The notes under the pieces are model-generated. The model saw only the letters and a list, made by a program, of their open reading frames with translations, ran no database searches and was not told where the DNA came from. Shown in pieces: positions 20,365 to 31,975 of a stretch of 64,000 bases of DNA. The DNA lies in assembly GCA_030765065.1 (NCBI GenBank), contig CM060983.1, positions 46,994,067-47,058,066 on the forward strand. Direction: 5' to 3'. Both the position numbers and the translations under genes were made by a program. Position 1 is the stretch's first letter. Every line of letters starts with the position of its first letter. The stretch comes from Deroplatys truncata. Lineage: Eukaryota > Arthropoda > Insecta > Mantodea > Mantidae.

Positions 20365-22603
20365 AATGGAGGATGTGAGTGAAGTGAAATGTTGTGGGGT
20401 AAAATGAGTAGATATGTAGTGAAAGAAGAAAGGAGAAAGAAGGTTTAGTGTTTTAAAAATGTATATATAAAATAAATTGAAAGGACGATAATAGAAAATT
20501 AATATGGGCATTAAATACAATGTTATAAGATAGATAAGTAAATAGATAACACAGATGCATAAATAAAGATATAAATGAATTAAATAAAACATTGAGCTGC
20601 TATAAATTAAATAATTACTATGAAAACAATGGAATGTTATAAATAGATAATTTTACTTAATAAAAAGTTTTAATTAAGCAAAATTTTAAATAAAATGTAA
20701 TATAAATAATCTTATTAAAATGATTAGTAGTTTGTAGAAGGTTTTGTGCTGGTTTTCAGTGAATATGGTTAAATAGGAGTAGATAGTAGCTAGTTAACAG
20801 TTGCTATGTTTTCTGGTTCCCACCAAGTGTAGATAAATATGAAATTTAGAATTATAGTTAAGTTTTTCTTTACGCCTTTACTCTAATCTAATGTCTGTTC
20901 TCTTTCTTTTATTTTCATTTATTATTATATTATTATTTTGTAGACATTGTTAGTTTGTAGTATTTTTATCTGAAAAAATTGGATGTAGTATAAAATGTAA
21001 CTGTTTTATGAGAATAAATGTAAAGTTTGAATGTACGTTCCGGTGTAGTAACCAAGGTGCCGGGATAGTATATTCAGGTTTTATTTCTTATTTATTTATT
21101 TAGTCTGTGATATTTACCTGTAACTTTTTTGTGCATAGAGGTGTGATGAATTATGCATGAAACAGCCTTCTTTTCATTCCGCTTCATTCGTTAAGATTTC
21201 CAACATAGGACTTCGCTTCTTTCGCACCCTGAGCAGCACTCACTATACGCCACAGTAATCAAGTCACTAGTAGAAGACATCGAGTAACCCGCACTTTACG
21301 TTGCATAAACAAGACACTAATTCACTAATAAACTCTCGCGAGCAGGCTCGCCGATATATAGTTGCAGGAGTTTCGAGAGCATTCGCGAGAGAAACATACA
21401 GAATTATCTCGAAGGTGACATCAAAGAGCGCGCTGCCCTGCTTATCTCTCCAACCAACCATTGGCCGGCCAGTACTAAAGGACAGCGCCATCCACGCGAT
21501 AAGCTCAACCAATAGTAGCTGCGTCACAATATATTCTTTAACCAGGACATATTCATGAAACCTATAGAGAAATGTTAAATATTGTAAAAGAAATATGGAT
21601 TTTAAAAACTTCATCTCTAATTTCAAAACTTAAGTTACGAAAATAAAAGACTGAATTCATTTTTTTTCGCGTGGAACTGCTTTGTAACTCGCCAGCTGTG
21701 AATGCAAGCAACGATTGGCTAAAAAAAAGAATTTAATTGGACTGCAGCTACCGAGCTCTACGAAATAGCCGGACAATGGCTCAAAGCCACATACCTATCA
21801 GAAAACGAATCCCACCTGAGCCTATGAAAACATGCTGGTTACCCTCTCGACAGATAACACCTCTGTAAAAACACTATATCATACATTCTGTAGTTTAAGA
21901 AACGTGCAGTAGATGATGCTAGATGACTTACCCTGTATATCTGTTTCCTCTCTTTGGGATGACCCTATCTCGACTCTTTTGTCATTTTCAAAAATGTTCT
22001 GGGTTGGATACTCTAGAGCGGAAATGCTATTCACGTCAAAAATTCCCTAGAAATCACACTCTGGGAACGAATCCGCTGCATCGATCTGATATTCTCCTGG
22101 GAATTGCTCTTTCAGCGGAATCCTTTCAAAGATATTACCTCACAAGTTGATTTATATAAAAAAGAATATTGTAAAAACAAACTGTATGTGTTGAAAGGCC
22201 GTTAGAATTGAGACTTAAACTTAAAATCTAGTATTGAATTATATGCAGGTACAAATTTAAGGATGGACTTCTCAAATTACAATCTACGTTCCAAAGAACT
22301 GGAATGTGTCTGTCTATTTACGTTAACTTTATCATCCTCAGGTACAACTATTTTAGCAGCTACAGGACCTACTCATTGCCAGTTTTACACGGTTCTCCTA
22401 TGAATACTGCTCTAAAGGTTTTTGAAAATAAAATTGCAAAGAATAGAGATAAAATTAAATATGTTTGGTTTAAATTATCATTTATCGAAAAAATTCGGAT
22501 TGTTACATTCGTATGACTTTATCTATAAAGTACCGTTCGTTTTTATTTTGTTTCTAAAACCTAACCTTACGAAATATTATTTTCCTATCTGGAGAGATAA
22601 ATG
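20365..22603. other. Long unannotated AT-rich stretch
   Basis: No coding motif or known repeat was identified. 20400-21100 is very AT-rich and includes a pyrimidine tract ending in TTTTGTAG near 20943, which looks like a splice acceptor but has no supporting exon. 21180-21560 is less AT-rich and contains a CTCTCGCGA inverted repeat. The last four bases, AATG, are the left target duplication of the following LTR1. Confidence 0.4.
21333..21391. promoter_or_regulatory. CTCTCGCGA inverted repeat around a TATATA motif
   Basis: CTCTCGCGA at 21333-21341 is matched by TCGCGAGAG at 21383-21391, with GATATATAG between them. TCTCGCGAGA-type palindromes occur in metazoan promoters. No downstream gene was recognised, so a promoter role is conjecture. 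Confidence 0.25.
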
Positions 22604-23382
22604 TGAGGCAGTATTTTTAACGCTTAAATGAATTTAGTCAAATTATATAATAAAACATATAATAACAGCCCGCCTTACTAACAATGAGGTAACCTTGAGA
22701 CAATGATGAGTAAAAATGTTTAATAATGCTACTAGTCATTATTGGAGTAATAATAATGTAAATTTTTGTGACAGTTTATAAAATAGCCAATCAACAACCA
22801 GAAAAAATCTTAAGTTAAATAAAAGTATTCTATTGGATTAGGAATAATCAATCAGAGACTTGAAATACAGAAATTTACAAATTTAGGCGGTTGAAATCAA
22901 GTCAGTTGCTTGTAGGCAGCGCTCATAACTGGACGCGTTGGTTGTAGACAGTGTTACTAACCGGATGCGAGATGTGTCCTCGAGAAATTTAATACGTATT
23001 TTGTGTGAGAAAATAGTTTACGTGTTAAAAAGTGCAAGTATTTAATAAAGGAATCTTACAGCTCTCTATATCAGTGAAGTGTTATTTAAATCGTGTCAAG
23101 CATTAATAAATGGAGTGAAGAAAAACTTAAAATCTGTGTAAGCCTACATTCTTAAGTCGCACCACTTCCGTGCTAAGACCTTCATGTCTCTAAAAAAATA
23201 TAAATATTGACGCAGCCGAGACAAACATAAATATATAATATTTAAAGAAACAGTCAGATTACTACGTTAGTATTTTTAAATTTTTGGGACGAAGGCTACC
23301 GGATACCATACGTGCGGTTGCAATGAACTTCAAGTTCGGCTCCCCAACAGTTGAACTATAATACAACAAAATAGCGTTCTCA
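22604..23382 (+). mobile_element. Solo LTR, family LTR1, shorter copy
   Basis: This 779-bp plus-strand copy is flanked by exact AATG duplications (22600-22603 and 23383-23386). It starts TGAGGCAGTATTTTTAACG and ends GTTCTCA. It lacks the AT-rich part after the first 60 bases and most of the 3' tandem units found in longer copies. Confidence 0.75.
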
Positions 23383-23386
23383 AATG

Positions 23387-24140
23387 TTTGCAGAAACGAA
23401 TTTCTTGCACATTTCGTTGTAGGCACAACGCAGATACAGGAATGTGAAGAGGTATTCAAATCTTTAAAAAGCGGTTCGTAATATGATGTCTTTGAAATTC
23501 CACTCTTTGTATGACCACGAGTAACAACTGAATGGCTACTTAGCACTTCATAAAAGTATGAAGAATTTGAACATGGAAACCAATACCAACGAATATCTCG
23601 TAAATGTCTGATGCAATAAAATGCCTTTTAAAGAAAATTGGTTGTTTTAAAGAAATCTATATATTTCATGTTAATGTAAATATTTTAAACATGGAATTCT
23701 TTAATATTTAGAGCCACCTTTGTGATAATCAACACTAACGAATACTTTCTCATGTGAGGGATGGTTTGCGTTAGGGAGATTTTCTTGAAAATAAGTTTTA
23801 AATTATTTTGTTCACCATGTTTTATTTTCTCAAAAATGGCTGTGACGATTTTTATTAAAATACCACATATTTGATATATTTACATGGCGTGAAGTCTTCT
23901 TCGAAAGGAATTTTGTGTATTTATATATCAGGTAAACTATAAACGACAGGGAAAAGTTAACTGCACAAAAACTGAAGTGTAATGTTTTCAAAAAACACAA
24001 TTTATTTTAAATAACTCTTTTGTAGCAACAGCCATTTCCGAGATATCCGCTATTATTGGTTTGGATTTCTCAATACTGTAACTTTTGAAGTGCTGTTACC
24101 GAGCAAGTCATGTCATGCTTCAGCCCACTGTTTCCCTCTT
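23387..24140. mobile_element. Degraded Family H pieces (divergent subfamily)
   Basis: Parts of this region match H on the plus strand (TTTGCAGAAACGAATTTC... near 23387) and on the minus strand (AAAATGGCTGTGACGATTTT near 23833; CATTTCCGAGATATCCGC near 24030). Ends are not preserved and the arrangement is scrambled. It belongs to the same divergent subfamily as the copies at 44406 and 47042. Confidence 0.5.
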
Positions 24141-24581
24141 GCACCTGTAATGATTTTTTTATTTTGGCAACAGTTACTAGGCGTCATGCATACAGACGTT
24201 TGAGAACACTAAGTTCAAAGCAAGAAAAATACAAGCAATGAATAACAAACATAAAACCACTAAAACAACAAAGATTAGTAAAGGATGCTATCGTCAAATC
24301 AGGTCTCTCGGGTACACAATAAGGAACTGTAGCATCAGAAATAGGTTAATCTTCCTCAAATGTTGCATCCGATGTATCAACTTTGAATCCCGTTGGGGAA
24401 GGAAAGAGCGCTAGCGGAGAGAAAAGAAGACTATTCCGGAGATATTCGAAAACGTATGAAAGAAGTTCTGAGTCTGAAGTTGTATAACGCCCATGAGAAA
24501 AGACAGATGAAACGTAATGGACCAGGGTATGCGCCGAGGAGATGCCACAAACTGCAGAGCAGGAATAATGAATGAGGTGAG

Positions 24582-24998
24582 ATGGTGCAGCGCATGATCG
24601 ACGTCATTACTGTTCTGAATGTGGAGATTGGGATGGAAATATATGTCAAGATAGCTACGAAAGGGTTCCTAGTTAACATAGCCACAAATGAAAAATGTGT
24701 TGTTGTCGACGTGGAAGGTGGCAGTGATAAGATTTCAGCTCAGGCAGCATGTGTTCTAGAAGAGACCATCAATAAAGGTGCACAAGAATATCCGGTAAGA
24801 TGCTGCGATTGTAGGGATAATACATATGTAGGTTTGTTTGAAGCAAAATGGGGAAGCCCTGGTCATCAGTTGCTTCAAGTTGGCGACACTAGCTGTGGTC
24901 ATTCTGCATCTCTAGATCTCTTGCTTATTGCTCAGGTCACCAAGAAGCAGCCTAGAGGTAGGCGAGTAAAGCCAAAGTTGCAAGTACTGCAATTCTAA
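24582..24998 (+). CDS. Unrecognised 138-codon open frame
   Basis: The frame runs from ATG to a stop and includes a cysteine-containing stretch PVRCCDCRDNTYVGLF, then GHQLLQVGDTSCGH and a basic C-terminus (KKQPRGRRVKPK). I do not recognise a family. It lies between H remnants and an LTR1 and has a shorter unrelated frame just upstream (24393-24575). It may be the remains of a mobile element or host exon, or a chance frame. Confidence 0.25.
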   Translation: MVQRMIDVITVLNVEIGMEIYVKIATKGFLVNIATNEKCVVVDVEGGSDKISAQAACVLEETINKGAQEYPVRCCDCRDNTYVGLFEAKWGSPGHQLLQVGDTSCGHSASLDLLLIAQVTKKQPRGRRVKPKLQVLQF

Positions 24999-25055
24999 GC
25001 GCTCACACGCTACTATGTTAGAGAAATGATGGTAAACGTATGAGGCAGTATTTTT

Positions 25056-25858
25056 ACTTTCTCTACTACGTATAGTAACTAGGTGAAGTATTGTATTCCA
25101 GTCAAAAATTAGATACCGAGATTTCACCGGAAATACATGTTTTTGGAAACACGTCCGTGTGTGTGTGTGTGTGTGTGTGAACAGCATAACTCAGAAACGA
25201 ACAGTCGGATAAACACCAAACTTGGTATTTAGATTCAGTATCTTCCAGAGATGCGACACGAAGGTTTTCAAGAAAATTCCCCCGCCCCAGAGGACCCTTT
25301 ACATGGAACATTTTTCGAAAATTTTAATTTTCTCAAAAATGGCTCTAACAATTTTGATTAAAATATCATACGTTTAAGATATTTACATGACAAAGAAATG
25401 TATATATCGAATTTTCTGGGAATGTCTCCAAAAGTATTCTTCATTGTGAACGACTTTTGCATATTTGGTGAATCATAAGAGATAGACAAAATTTTACTAC
25501 ACAAAAATGTAAATCGCGTTAAAGTACACAATTTATGTCATATACATTTTTTTGTTGAGTGAACCATTTTCGAGTTATTGCTTGCTATTCCCTTAAACTT
25601 TCCAATACTTATACCTTTCTCAAATTCGTTATTGATTTTTTTTGTCCTGGTAATGCAAAGAGAATGGAATACTCCACATAGCAACCAGCTCTTAAAATAT
25701 TTGACTATAGTTTAAATCCTACCATATTCCCCTTGCATCTACAAGAAAATTAGCAATAAGATTAACATCTCGATTAACATGAATCATATGGAGAATAAGC
25801 GTTTGTAAAAATAGTTTGTACAAGAGTAGAGAAAGTCATGTGAGTGTAACACATCAGA
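25056..25858 (-). mobile_element. Family H element, full-length, inserted in LTR1
   Basis: This 803-bp minus-strand copy runs from ACTTTCTCTACTACG at 25056 to ACACATCAGA at 25858. It interrupts the LTR1 T-run and has five T bases on each side, where intact LTR1 copies have five in total. This is the clearest definition of H ends in the window. The internal GT microsatellite is at about 25157-25178. Confidence 0.8.
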
Positions 25859-26569
25859 TTTTTGACACTTAAATGATTTCAGCCTAATTATACAATATAA
25901 AATATAACAGCCCGGCTTAAAGCAATATGTGTATACTACAATATATAAAATAGTGCACGTAACAGTCATTGTATTAATGTTTATATTATTGTGTACATGT
26001 ATAATAATGTTATGTGAATGTATTACGTAATTTAATAAAGTTGGAGCAATGAGAATAGGAACCGAAAGTTGCTAACAATGAGGTAACCTTGAGGCAATAA
26101 TGAATTAGAATGTTTAATAATGCTACTGGTAATTCTTGGAAACAATAATGTAACGTTTTAAACAGTTTATAAATAGCCAATCACAACCAGAAAAATCTGA
26201 AAGTTAAATAAAAGTATTCTATTGGAGTAGGATTAGCCAATCAGAAACTAAAATAGAGCAAATTGTACAAATTTAAGCGGTAAACGCCAATTGCCTGAAG
26301 GCAACGTACCTGAGCAGTTCGTATTCAGTGTGAGACGAAAATTCATTATAAAGTTTACGTGTTAAAAAATAAGTACAAGTAATTAATAAATAATCTCACA
26401 ACTCTCTATATATCAGTGAAGTGTTATTTAATCGTGGCAAGGATTAAAAAAGGGAGTGAAGTAAAAATTATAATTTGTGTAAGTCTACATTCTTTAGCCG
26501 CATCACCCCCTGTTAAGAAATATATGTTTCTACAAATTAATACTGACGTAGCCGAGGCAAACATAAATA

Positions 26570-27521
26570 CCGGGTGTTTCAGAAATACCTTTACAAACTA
26601 CGGGTATGGGTTCCTCACACCAAAAGAAGGGAAAATAGTTCATATGAACATATGTTCCATAATCCTTGGTTTTCGCGTTATTCCTGTCACAATGAAAGTA
26701 TGAGTTCAACGGCCTTCGGGGTCCAACCTCAAAACTTCATTTCTCTATGCATTCATAGAAGGCATTGACCCATTGTACTGCATACGGTAGATGGCGAAGT
26801 GTAGCCATGGAGACTTGTTTACGTTTGTCATTTGTCATTAGTCTGTCTTCAACGTTTCAAATGTAGTGAGTTAACTGCACGTGTTTTGTTCCACCATGGC
26901 TGGATATTCATTTCGTGAACTGGCAGACATGATTTTCATGTACACGCGAGGCTGCACGGCTCTATCAAATCAGACCGAAGACAACCGAGTTATCCAACCT
27001 TTGTCGCTGTTTATCGTCGCCTTGCTGATAAATGTGATAAATTCCTGGCTCCGGCACATTTTAGTCGCATTTTTCGAGATGCACTGACTGGTATCTACCA
27101 TGACCGATGGATAGGCAGAGGAGGACAATATCCATGGCCTGCACGTTCTCCCGACCTCAATCCTGTGGATTTTTACCTCTGGGGGCATCTTAAATCATTG
27201 GTTTATGGAGCAGCCATCCCGGATACAGAAACGCTTCATCGACGTGTCATGGAAGCCTCGAAACCATTCGACACCATTCCGGAGTTTTTGATAGGGTGCG
27301 ACATTCCATGATTCGACGAGTGCAGGCATGTATAGAAGCAAGAGGAGGACATTTCCAGCATTTATTATGAGTTTAGTGTGTTATAAGTGTACCACTGTGT
27401 TGAACACATCCTAACGAGAAAACAAAGAATTATGGGACATATGTTCATATGAACTTTTTTCCTTCTTGTGGTGTAAGCAACCCATACCCGAAGTTTGTAA
27501 AAGTATTTCTGAAACATCCTG
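26570..27521 (+). mobile_element. Deleted Tc1/mariner-superfamily transposon with long TIRs
   Basis: The element is flanked by TA at 26568-26569 and 27522-27523. Its left end reads CCGGGTGTTTCAGAAATACC and the right end is its complement (GAAATACTTTTACAAACTTC continuing the match inward). Similarity between the arms continues for about 90 bases, through TATGGGTT and TTCATATGAACATATGT. At 952 bp it has lost the middle of the transposase gene. It sits in LTR1. Confidence 0.85.
26896..27367 (+). pseudogene. DDE transposase remnant, N- and C-termini only
   Basis: An ATG at 26896 begins AGYSFRELADMIFMY, typical of the N-terminus of a widespread insect transposase. After frame breaks near 26960 the translation gives RLADKCDKF and then jumps to FRDALTG, DRWIGRGGQYPWPARSPDLN and VDFYLWGHLKSLVYG, the region around the third catalytic residue. 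The central part with the first two catalytic aspartates is deleted. A stop near 27310 and further shifts end the frame. Confidence 0.75.
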
Positions 27522-27714
27522 TATATAATATTTAGACACATAAAAATACAAAGTGGATTCCTAAACTTGGGGCGAAGGCCACCGGAAAGTGAACATTGGG
27601 GCGAAGGCCACCGAAAACTTTCTACCATTCGTGGGGCAGTTACTTCATCAAGTTTGGCTCCTCAACAGCTGAAATATAATACAACTCCTCCTAAAATAAA
27701 CCTTCTTTAGGTAC

Positions 27715-28212
27715 AAACAAACGGAGCGGTCCCTGCAGCCGTGGCCTAGACCGCAAGTAGGCCACAACGATCCTTTTTGGTTCTGCGTGATGAGGGGAGA
27801 CCCGAAGGCCAACCAGATCCGAGTGATGACGGGCGCAAGCATGGATGTATCCGCTAATATTTTAGATTGAACGCATCCGACGCCACACGGGCCCACCCAC
27901 AAACCTTCAGACCCCCGGCAGTCCCCACTGGTGGGACCCACTCGTAGGCGGGCCCTAACTCAAGCAGTCCTACAACGATGCCAGGAAATACCGTCGCCTA
28001 GTCCTACAAACCTGAAACAGATGACAATGAAAGATGTGGCGGGTGCAGGAAATGGGGGGCAGGAATGTCGTGGTAGAAGAAGAATCATCCTAGCATTCAC
28101 CTGCCGACCTAGAGAAACCAGAAAAATTCAAGAGTCAGTGGGCGGTCGCCGGGGATAAAATCCGGATCTCCTGAATGCGATTCGCACACGTTGCCGCGCA
28201 CCATCTTGATGA
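27715..28212 (-). mobile_element. SINE-B, minus-strand copy
   Basis: On the minus strand the degenerate tRNA head is near 28150-28210 and the 3' end near 27715. Shared segments include plus-strand GTCCTACAACGATGCCAGG and GACCCGAAGGCCAACCAGAT, which match the 57558 and 62398 copies. It abuts the 3' part of an LTR1, so it may have truncated that LTR. Open frames on both strands here are not genes. Confidence 0.7.
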
Positions 28213-29177
28213 TGAGTGCTAGCGAAACGGGGTTTTACAGAGCATGGCCTTATACTTCTCAGGGTCGGCAGGAAAACAGATTTATGACAGCAAGGCTACC
28301 AGAAGCTAAAGTAGCACAACGATCCTCTCGTTAAGCTTCATATTCCGGACATTCACCTGGTACTAAATGTGTTTCAGAAGCGCAAGCAATATCGACGACG
28401 TGTCTGGGGAGAAGTGTAGTAAACGCCTTTGAGAAATTCCAATCGCATTCCAGTTAAGAAATGTCGAGAGAGACGAGACGATGAGTGTTAAGGGGACCTG
28501 CAAAAATTAACTCTTTATAATGTTAGTCAAACATTTAAATGCGTTTTATGGTGATATAACCTTTTTAAAGACTTTGGCAGGCGTTTTTAAAAACCATGCA
28601 CGGAAGTTTAAATGCCTGCCACGTCCATTTTTGTTCTCCCTTGCAAAATCATTCAAATTTTCGCCATAGTCAGTGTGCCAAGAGGATGGGTACAGGATTA
28701 AGGACACCGGGAATGGAATTTCCGCGAAAAACATTCTGCTATACACTGCAATGTGCTGCCATCTGCAACTTGACTTCGACATCGGGATTTATGGCCATGC
28801 GGTCTAAGGCACGATAGGAGTAGCTAACCTATCAAGACCAAGGATCGTAGGATCGAAACCCGGTAAAATGCATGTTCTGCATTCAATTGAAACTGTGGAA
28901 AAGGATGGGGAGGGCCCAACTAAAGCAAGCGGTGTGACGGCACGGTTGGATGCTGACGGGTTTCAATTGAGTGCAAATGAGACTAAAAGAGTGTAAGCGG
29001 ATGTAATTATATTAGAGATAACAGCTTCTAAACCAAAAATACAGAAAAGCGGAACGTGAAACGCCTTTTTAGATTCGATGGCGGTATTTTGAACCAAAAG
29101 GCCAACTGAAGTGGAAGCAGACCTTGGAACTAACCAATTACCGTTGGTAAAGTAGGTGGCGGCGATGGCGAGGGAGA
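28213..29177. other. Unannotated stretch with a tRNA-Leu-like SINE head
   Basis: At about 28792-28870 GCCATGCGGTCTAAGGCACG resembles the tRNA-Leu A box, and GGATCGAAACCCGG resembles a B box, so this is probably the head of another SINE. No tRNA fold with a proper anticodon loop is evident. The remainder holds only short open frames without motifs. Confidence 0.45.
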
Positions 29178-29462
29178 TAAATTAAATTAAATCGAGTTTT
29201 ATTTATGGACGCTCTTTAATCACTATAGTCCTTAGCGTCCCATTCTATATTGGGCATGAAAGACCGGCAATCTTGCTCAGAGGCCTCTTTATCAGGATTG
29301 AGGCTCTTTACATGACGTAAATCTACGACACGGGACCACAGCTTTCCTTCCCTTTCGAAGGAAGTCATGCTAAGAATTTTTACGCCCGAAAAAATCGATC
29401 GCCCTCCGTCGGATTTGTACCCGCGATCTCGGGAACTAGAGGCTAGCTTGGAGCGACGGAGG
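29178..29462 (-). mobile_element. SINE-A, minus-strand copy
   Basis: The 3' tail (AAATTAAATTAAATCGAG) is on the left and the tRNA-like head on the right (CCGCGATCTCGGGAACTAGAG). It aligns over its whole length with the 5741 and 57243 copies and is near full length. No clean target duplication was seen. Confidence 0.75.
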
Positions 29463-30004
29463 TGATGATAGTGTCAAGGATGAAGGCCGATCTCAAGTTG
29501 ACCCAGAGAAGAGTGGTTGTTTTGTCTTTGCTTCAGAGTGAGGTAATAGGAACAACCGTTGTAATTGGCAGAATGAGACCCTTTACAATTCACACGTGGT
29601 GGATCAGTGTGTTTGGGTTCGATGATTTTCCATACATTTCACGCAGCGTGACGGAAGATGACAAAAATCATTTGCGTGACCACAGCATTGGCAGTTGGTG
29701 CATAGTAGCAAATATACGTCGATGCTCGACGGAGATAATAGCGTGACCAATGTGGGTCAGTTGAAAAATCCACATCGTTGTGTTCCAATTCAACCACACG
29801 TATCGGCATGGGTTGTTTGTTTTTATAAAATAGTTGTTGTGTTAACTCGTGAAGGACCTCACCATTGGTTAAAGATAGTGGGAACAGCGCAGAACCACAT
29901 CTAATTTCTTGTTACGGAGATCCTGGAAGGTATTAAATGGCAAGATTCCTGAAGAAAAGTTTGTAACCGATCGACATTCTGCAGTAATAGCAGTATTGAT
30001 TTTT
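29463..30004. other. Unannotated spacer
   Basis: Short open frames without motifs (for example 29462-29746). No repeat or RNA recognised. It ends in a T-run at the border of the following H copy. Confidence 0.4.
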
Positions 30005-30689
30005 ATTTGCTCTACTACGTATAGTAAGTAGGGGAAGTACTGGATTCTATCAAAAAATTGATACTGAAATTTCACTGGCAGTACATGTTTTGAATCCCCT
30101 TGGATCCAAAAAAGCATTTTTAAAAAAGGTCTGTGTGTTTGTGAACAGCATAACTCAAAAACGAAAAGTCTGATAAGTACCAAACTTGGAATTTAGGCTC
30201 TTTCAAAGATGCGATACGAAGGTTTTCAAGAAAATACCCCCACCCAGTCTACCCTTTACATGAAACATTTTTCTAAAATTTTGATTCTTTCAAAAATAGC
30301 TCCAACGATTTTGATTAAAATACTTTCATGACAACTGAAATGCATATATTGAATTTTCTGGGAATGTCCCCAAAAAATCCTCTTCATTCTGAATGATCTT
30401 CTCATAACTATAAACCATAAGAGATAGATATAATTTGTGTACACAAAAAATGTAGATCTCGTTAAAACACACAATTTATATCCTGTACATTTTTTGTCGA
30501 GTGAACCATTTCCGAGATATTCCTTATTACTTGTTTGAATTTCTCAAGAGTTATACTTTTACGCAGATGGAAATTCGTTATTCGTTTTTCTTTTTGGTGT
30601 GTGTGCGTCCTGGACATGTAAAGAGAATGGAATGCTCCACATAGCAACCAGCTCATAAAAGATTGGACTATCGCTTAAAGCCTACCATA

Positions 30690-31975
30690 CGAGGGGCACT
30701 ACTTATATTTTGAGCCTTGGCTACCCTGAATGTTGTAGGTGCCATCTGACGTTTCCAATGGAAAGTTTGACATTTTTTACCATAATCTACTTCAAACATT
30801 TTGTCAATAGAGCGTCATTTGTTTTGTTTACACTAACTTGAAAATTGTGTGTCAACAAAAACATGGAATTAAGTCGTGAAAATGTTCGTGCAATGATTTA
30901 TTACGACTTTCGACGTGTATTATCGAGACAAGAGTGCATCGATCAACTAACTTCCACATTTGGCGACAAAGCTCCATCCTTTGCCACTTTGAAACGCTGG
31001 TGTAACGAATTTAATCGTGGCCGCCGTTCGCTCAATGATGAAGTTTGTAAGGGTCGCCCAAAATCAGTTGTGCCAGAAAACATTGATGCTGTGCAAAAAC
31101 TAATAATGAAAGATCGTCATGTGACTTATTGTGAGATTGAGGCAACCATAGATGTTAGTTTCACGAGCATACATAAAATATTGCATGATTATTTAGCCGT
31201 GAAAAAGGTTTGCTCTCGTTGGATCCCACATAATTTGGCGCAATCTCAAAAAGATGCTCGTGTCGATTGGTGTACAAAAATGCTCAAGAAATACAATGGC
31301 GGTGCCTCAAAAGACGGTCATAAGATTATATCAGGTGACGAATCATGAATCTATACGTATGAGCCGGAAGTAAACAGCAGTCGATTGTATGGGTGTTTCA
31401 AGATGAAGCAAATCCAACAAAAGTTGTTCGCACTCGAAGCACTTCGAAGCAAATGGTCGCTTTCTTTTTCAGAAAAACTGGCCATATGGCAACGGCGCCT
31501 TTAGAGGAACGTAAAGCGGTCAATGCTGAATGGTACACAACCATTTGTTTGCCGGAAGTCTTCCGTAAAGTAAGCAAAACCAACAAGAACAGTAGGACCG
31601 TTCTTCAGCAAGACAATGCGAGTGCACACATATCGTCTAACAACAGAGTATTTGAAGGCTCAAAAAATTGAATTGATGGGTCTTCCGCCATACAGTCCTA
31701 ATTTGGCACCCAATGACTTCTTTTTGCTCCCGAACATCAAGAATAAATTGCATGGACAACGATTTTCGTTGGCAGAAGAAGCCGTTGATGCCTAAAAAAA
31801 CCATGTTTTGGAGGTGTCTCAAGAAGACTGGAATAAATGCTTTGACAAATGCTTCAAACGGATACAAAAGTGTATTGATCATAAAGGAGAATACTTTGAA
31901 AAACAATATAGCAGTTTTCAATCAGAAATTACATTGTTTTAATTAATAGGCTCAAAATATAAATAGTGCCTCTTG
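30690..31975 (+). mobile_element. Mariner (DD34D) transposon, full-length but inactive
   Basis: The element is flanked by TA (30688-30689 and 31976-31977). The terminal repeats are CGAGGGGCACTACTTATATT on the left and the complement of CAAGAGGCACTATTTATATT on the right. Its 1286-bp length matches intact mariners. It interrupts an H copy cleanly. The transposase gene is broken by point changes, so it is a decayed but undeleted copy. Confidence 0.92.
30863..31942 (+). pseudogene. Mariner DD34D transposase, broken by stops and frameshifts
   Basis: The protein would start MELSRENVRAMIYYDFRR (ATG at 30863) with an N-terminal HTH (RQECIDQL, ATLKRWCNEF), then a linker KKVCSRWIPHNL. Catalytic Asp 1 is in SGDES, Asp 2 in LQQDNASAH and Asp 3 in SPNLAPNDFF, so all three residues survive. 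A Trp codon after SGDES has become TGA at about 31346. A single-base loss near 31373, another shift near 31640 and a TAA near 31794 break the frame. Total length would be about 350 residues, normal for mariner. Confidence 0.9.

Larger units (their letters stand above)
25041..27712 (+). mobile_element. LTR1 copy split by an H element and a deleted DDE transposon
   Basis: The left end TGAGGCAGTATTTTT is at 25041, preceded by CGTA. After the H insertion (25056-25858) the LTR resumes with TTTTTGACACTTAAATG and continues through CCAAT boxes near 26180-26240. It is cut again by a transposon at 26570-27521, then resumes up to about 27712, where SINE-B begins. Without insertions it is about 0.9 kb. 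The 3' part has two units of GGGGCGAAGGCCACCG. The right end and target duplication are not clear. Confidence 0.7.

Noticed and set aside
20890-20945. A splice acceptor of a host gene
   Set aside because: The pyrimidine tract ending in GTAG is suggestive, but no open exon follows and no partner donor was found.
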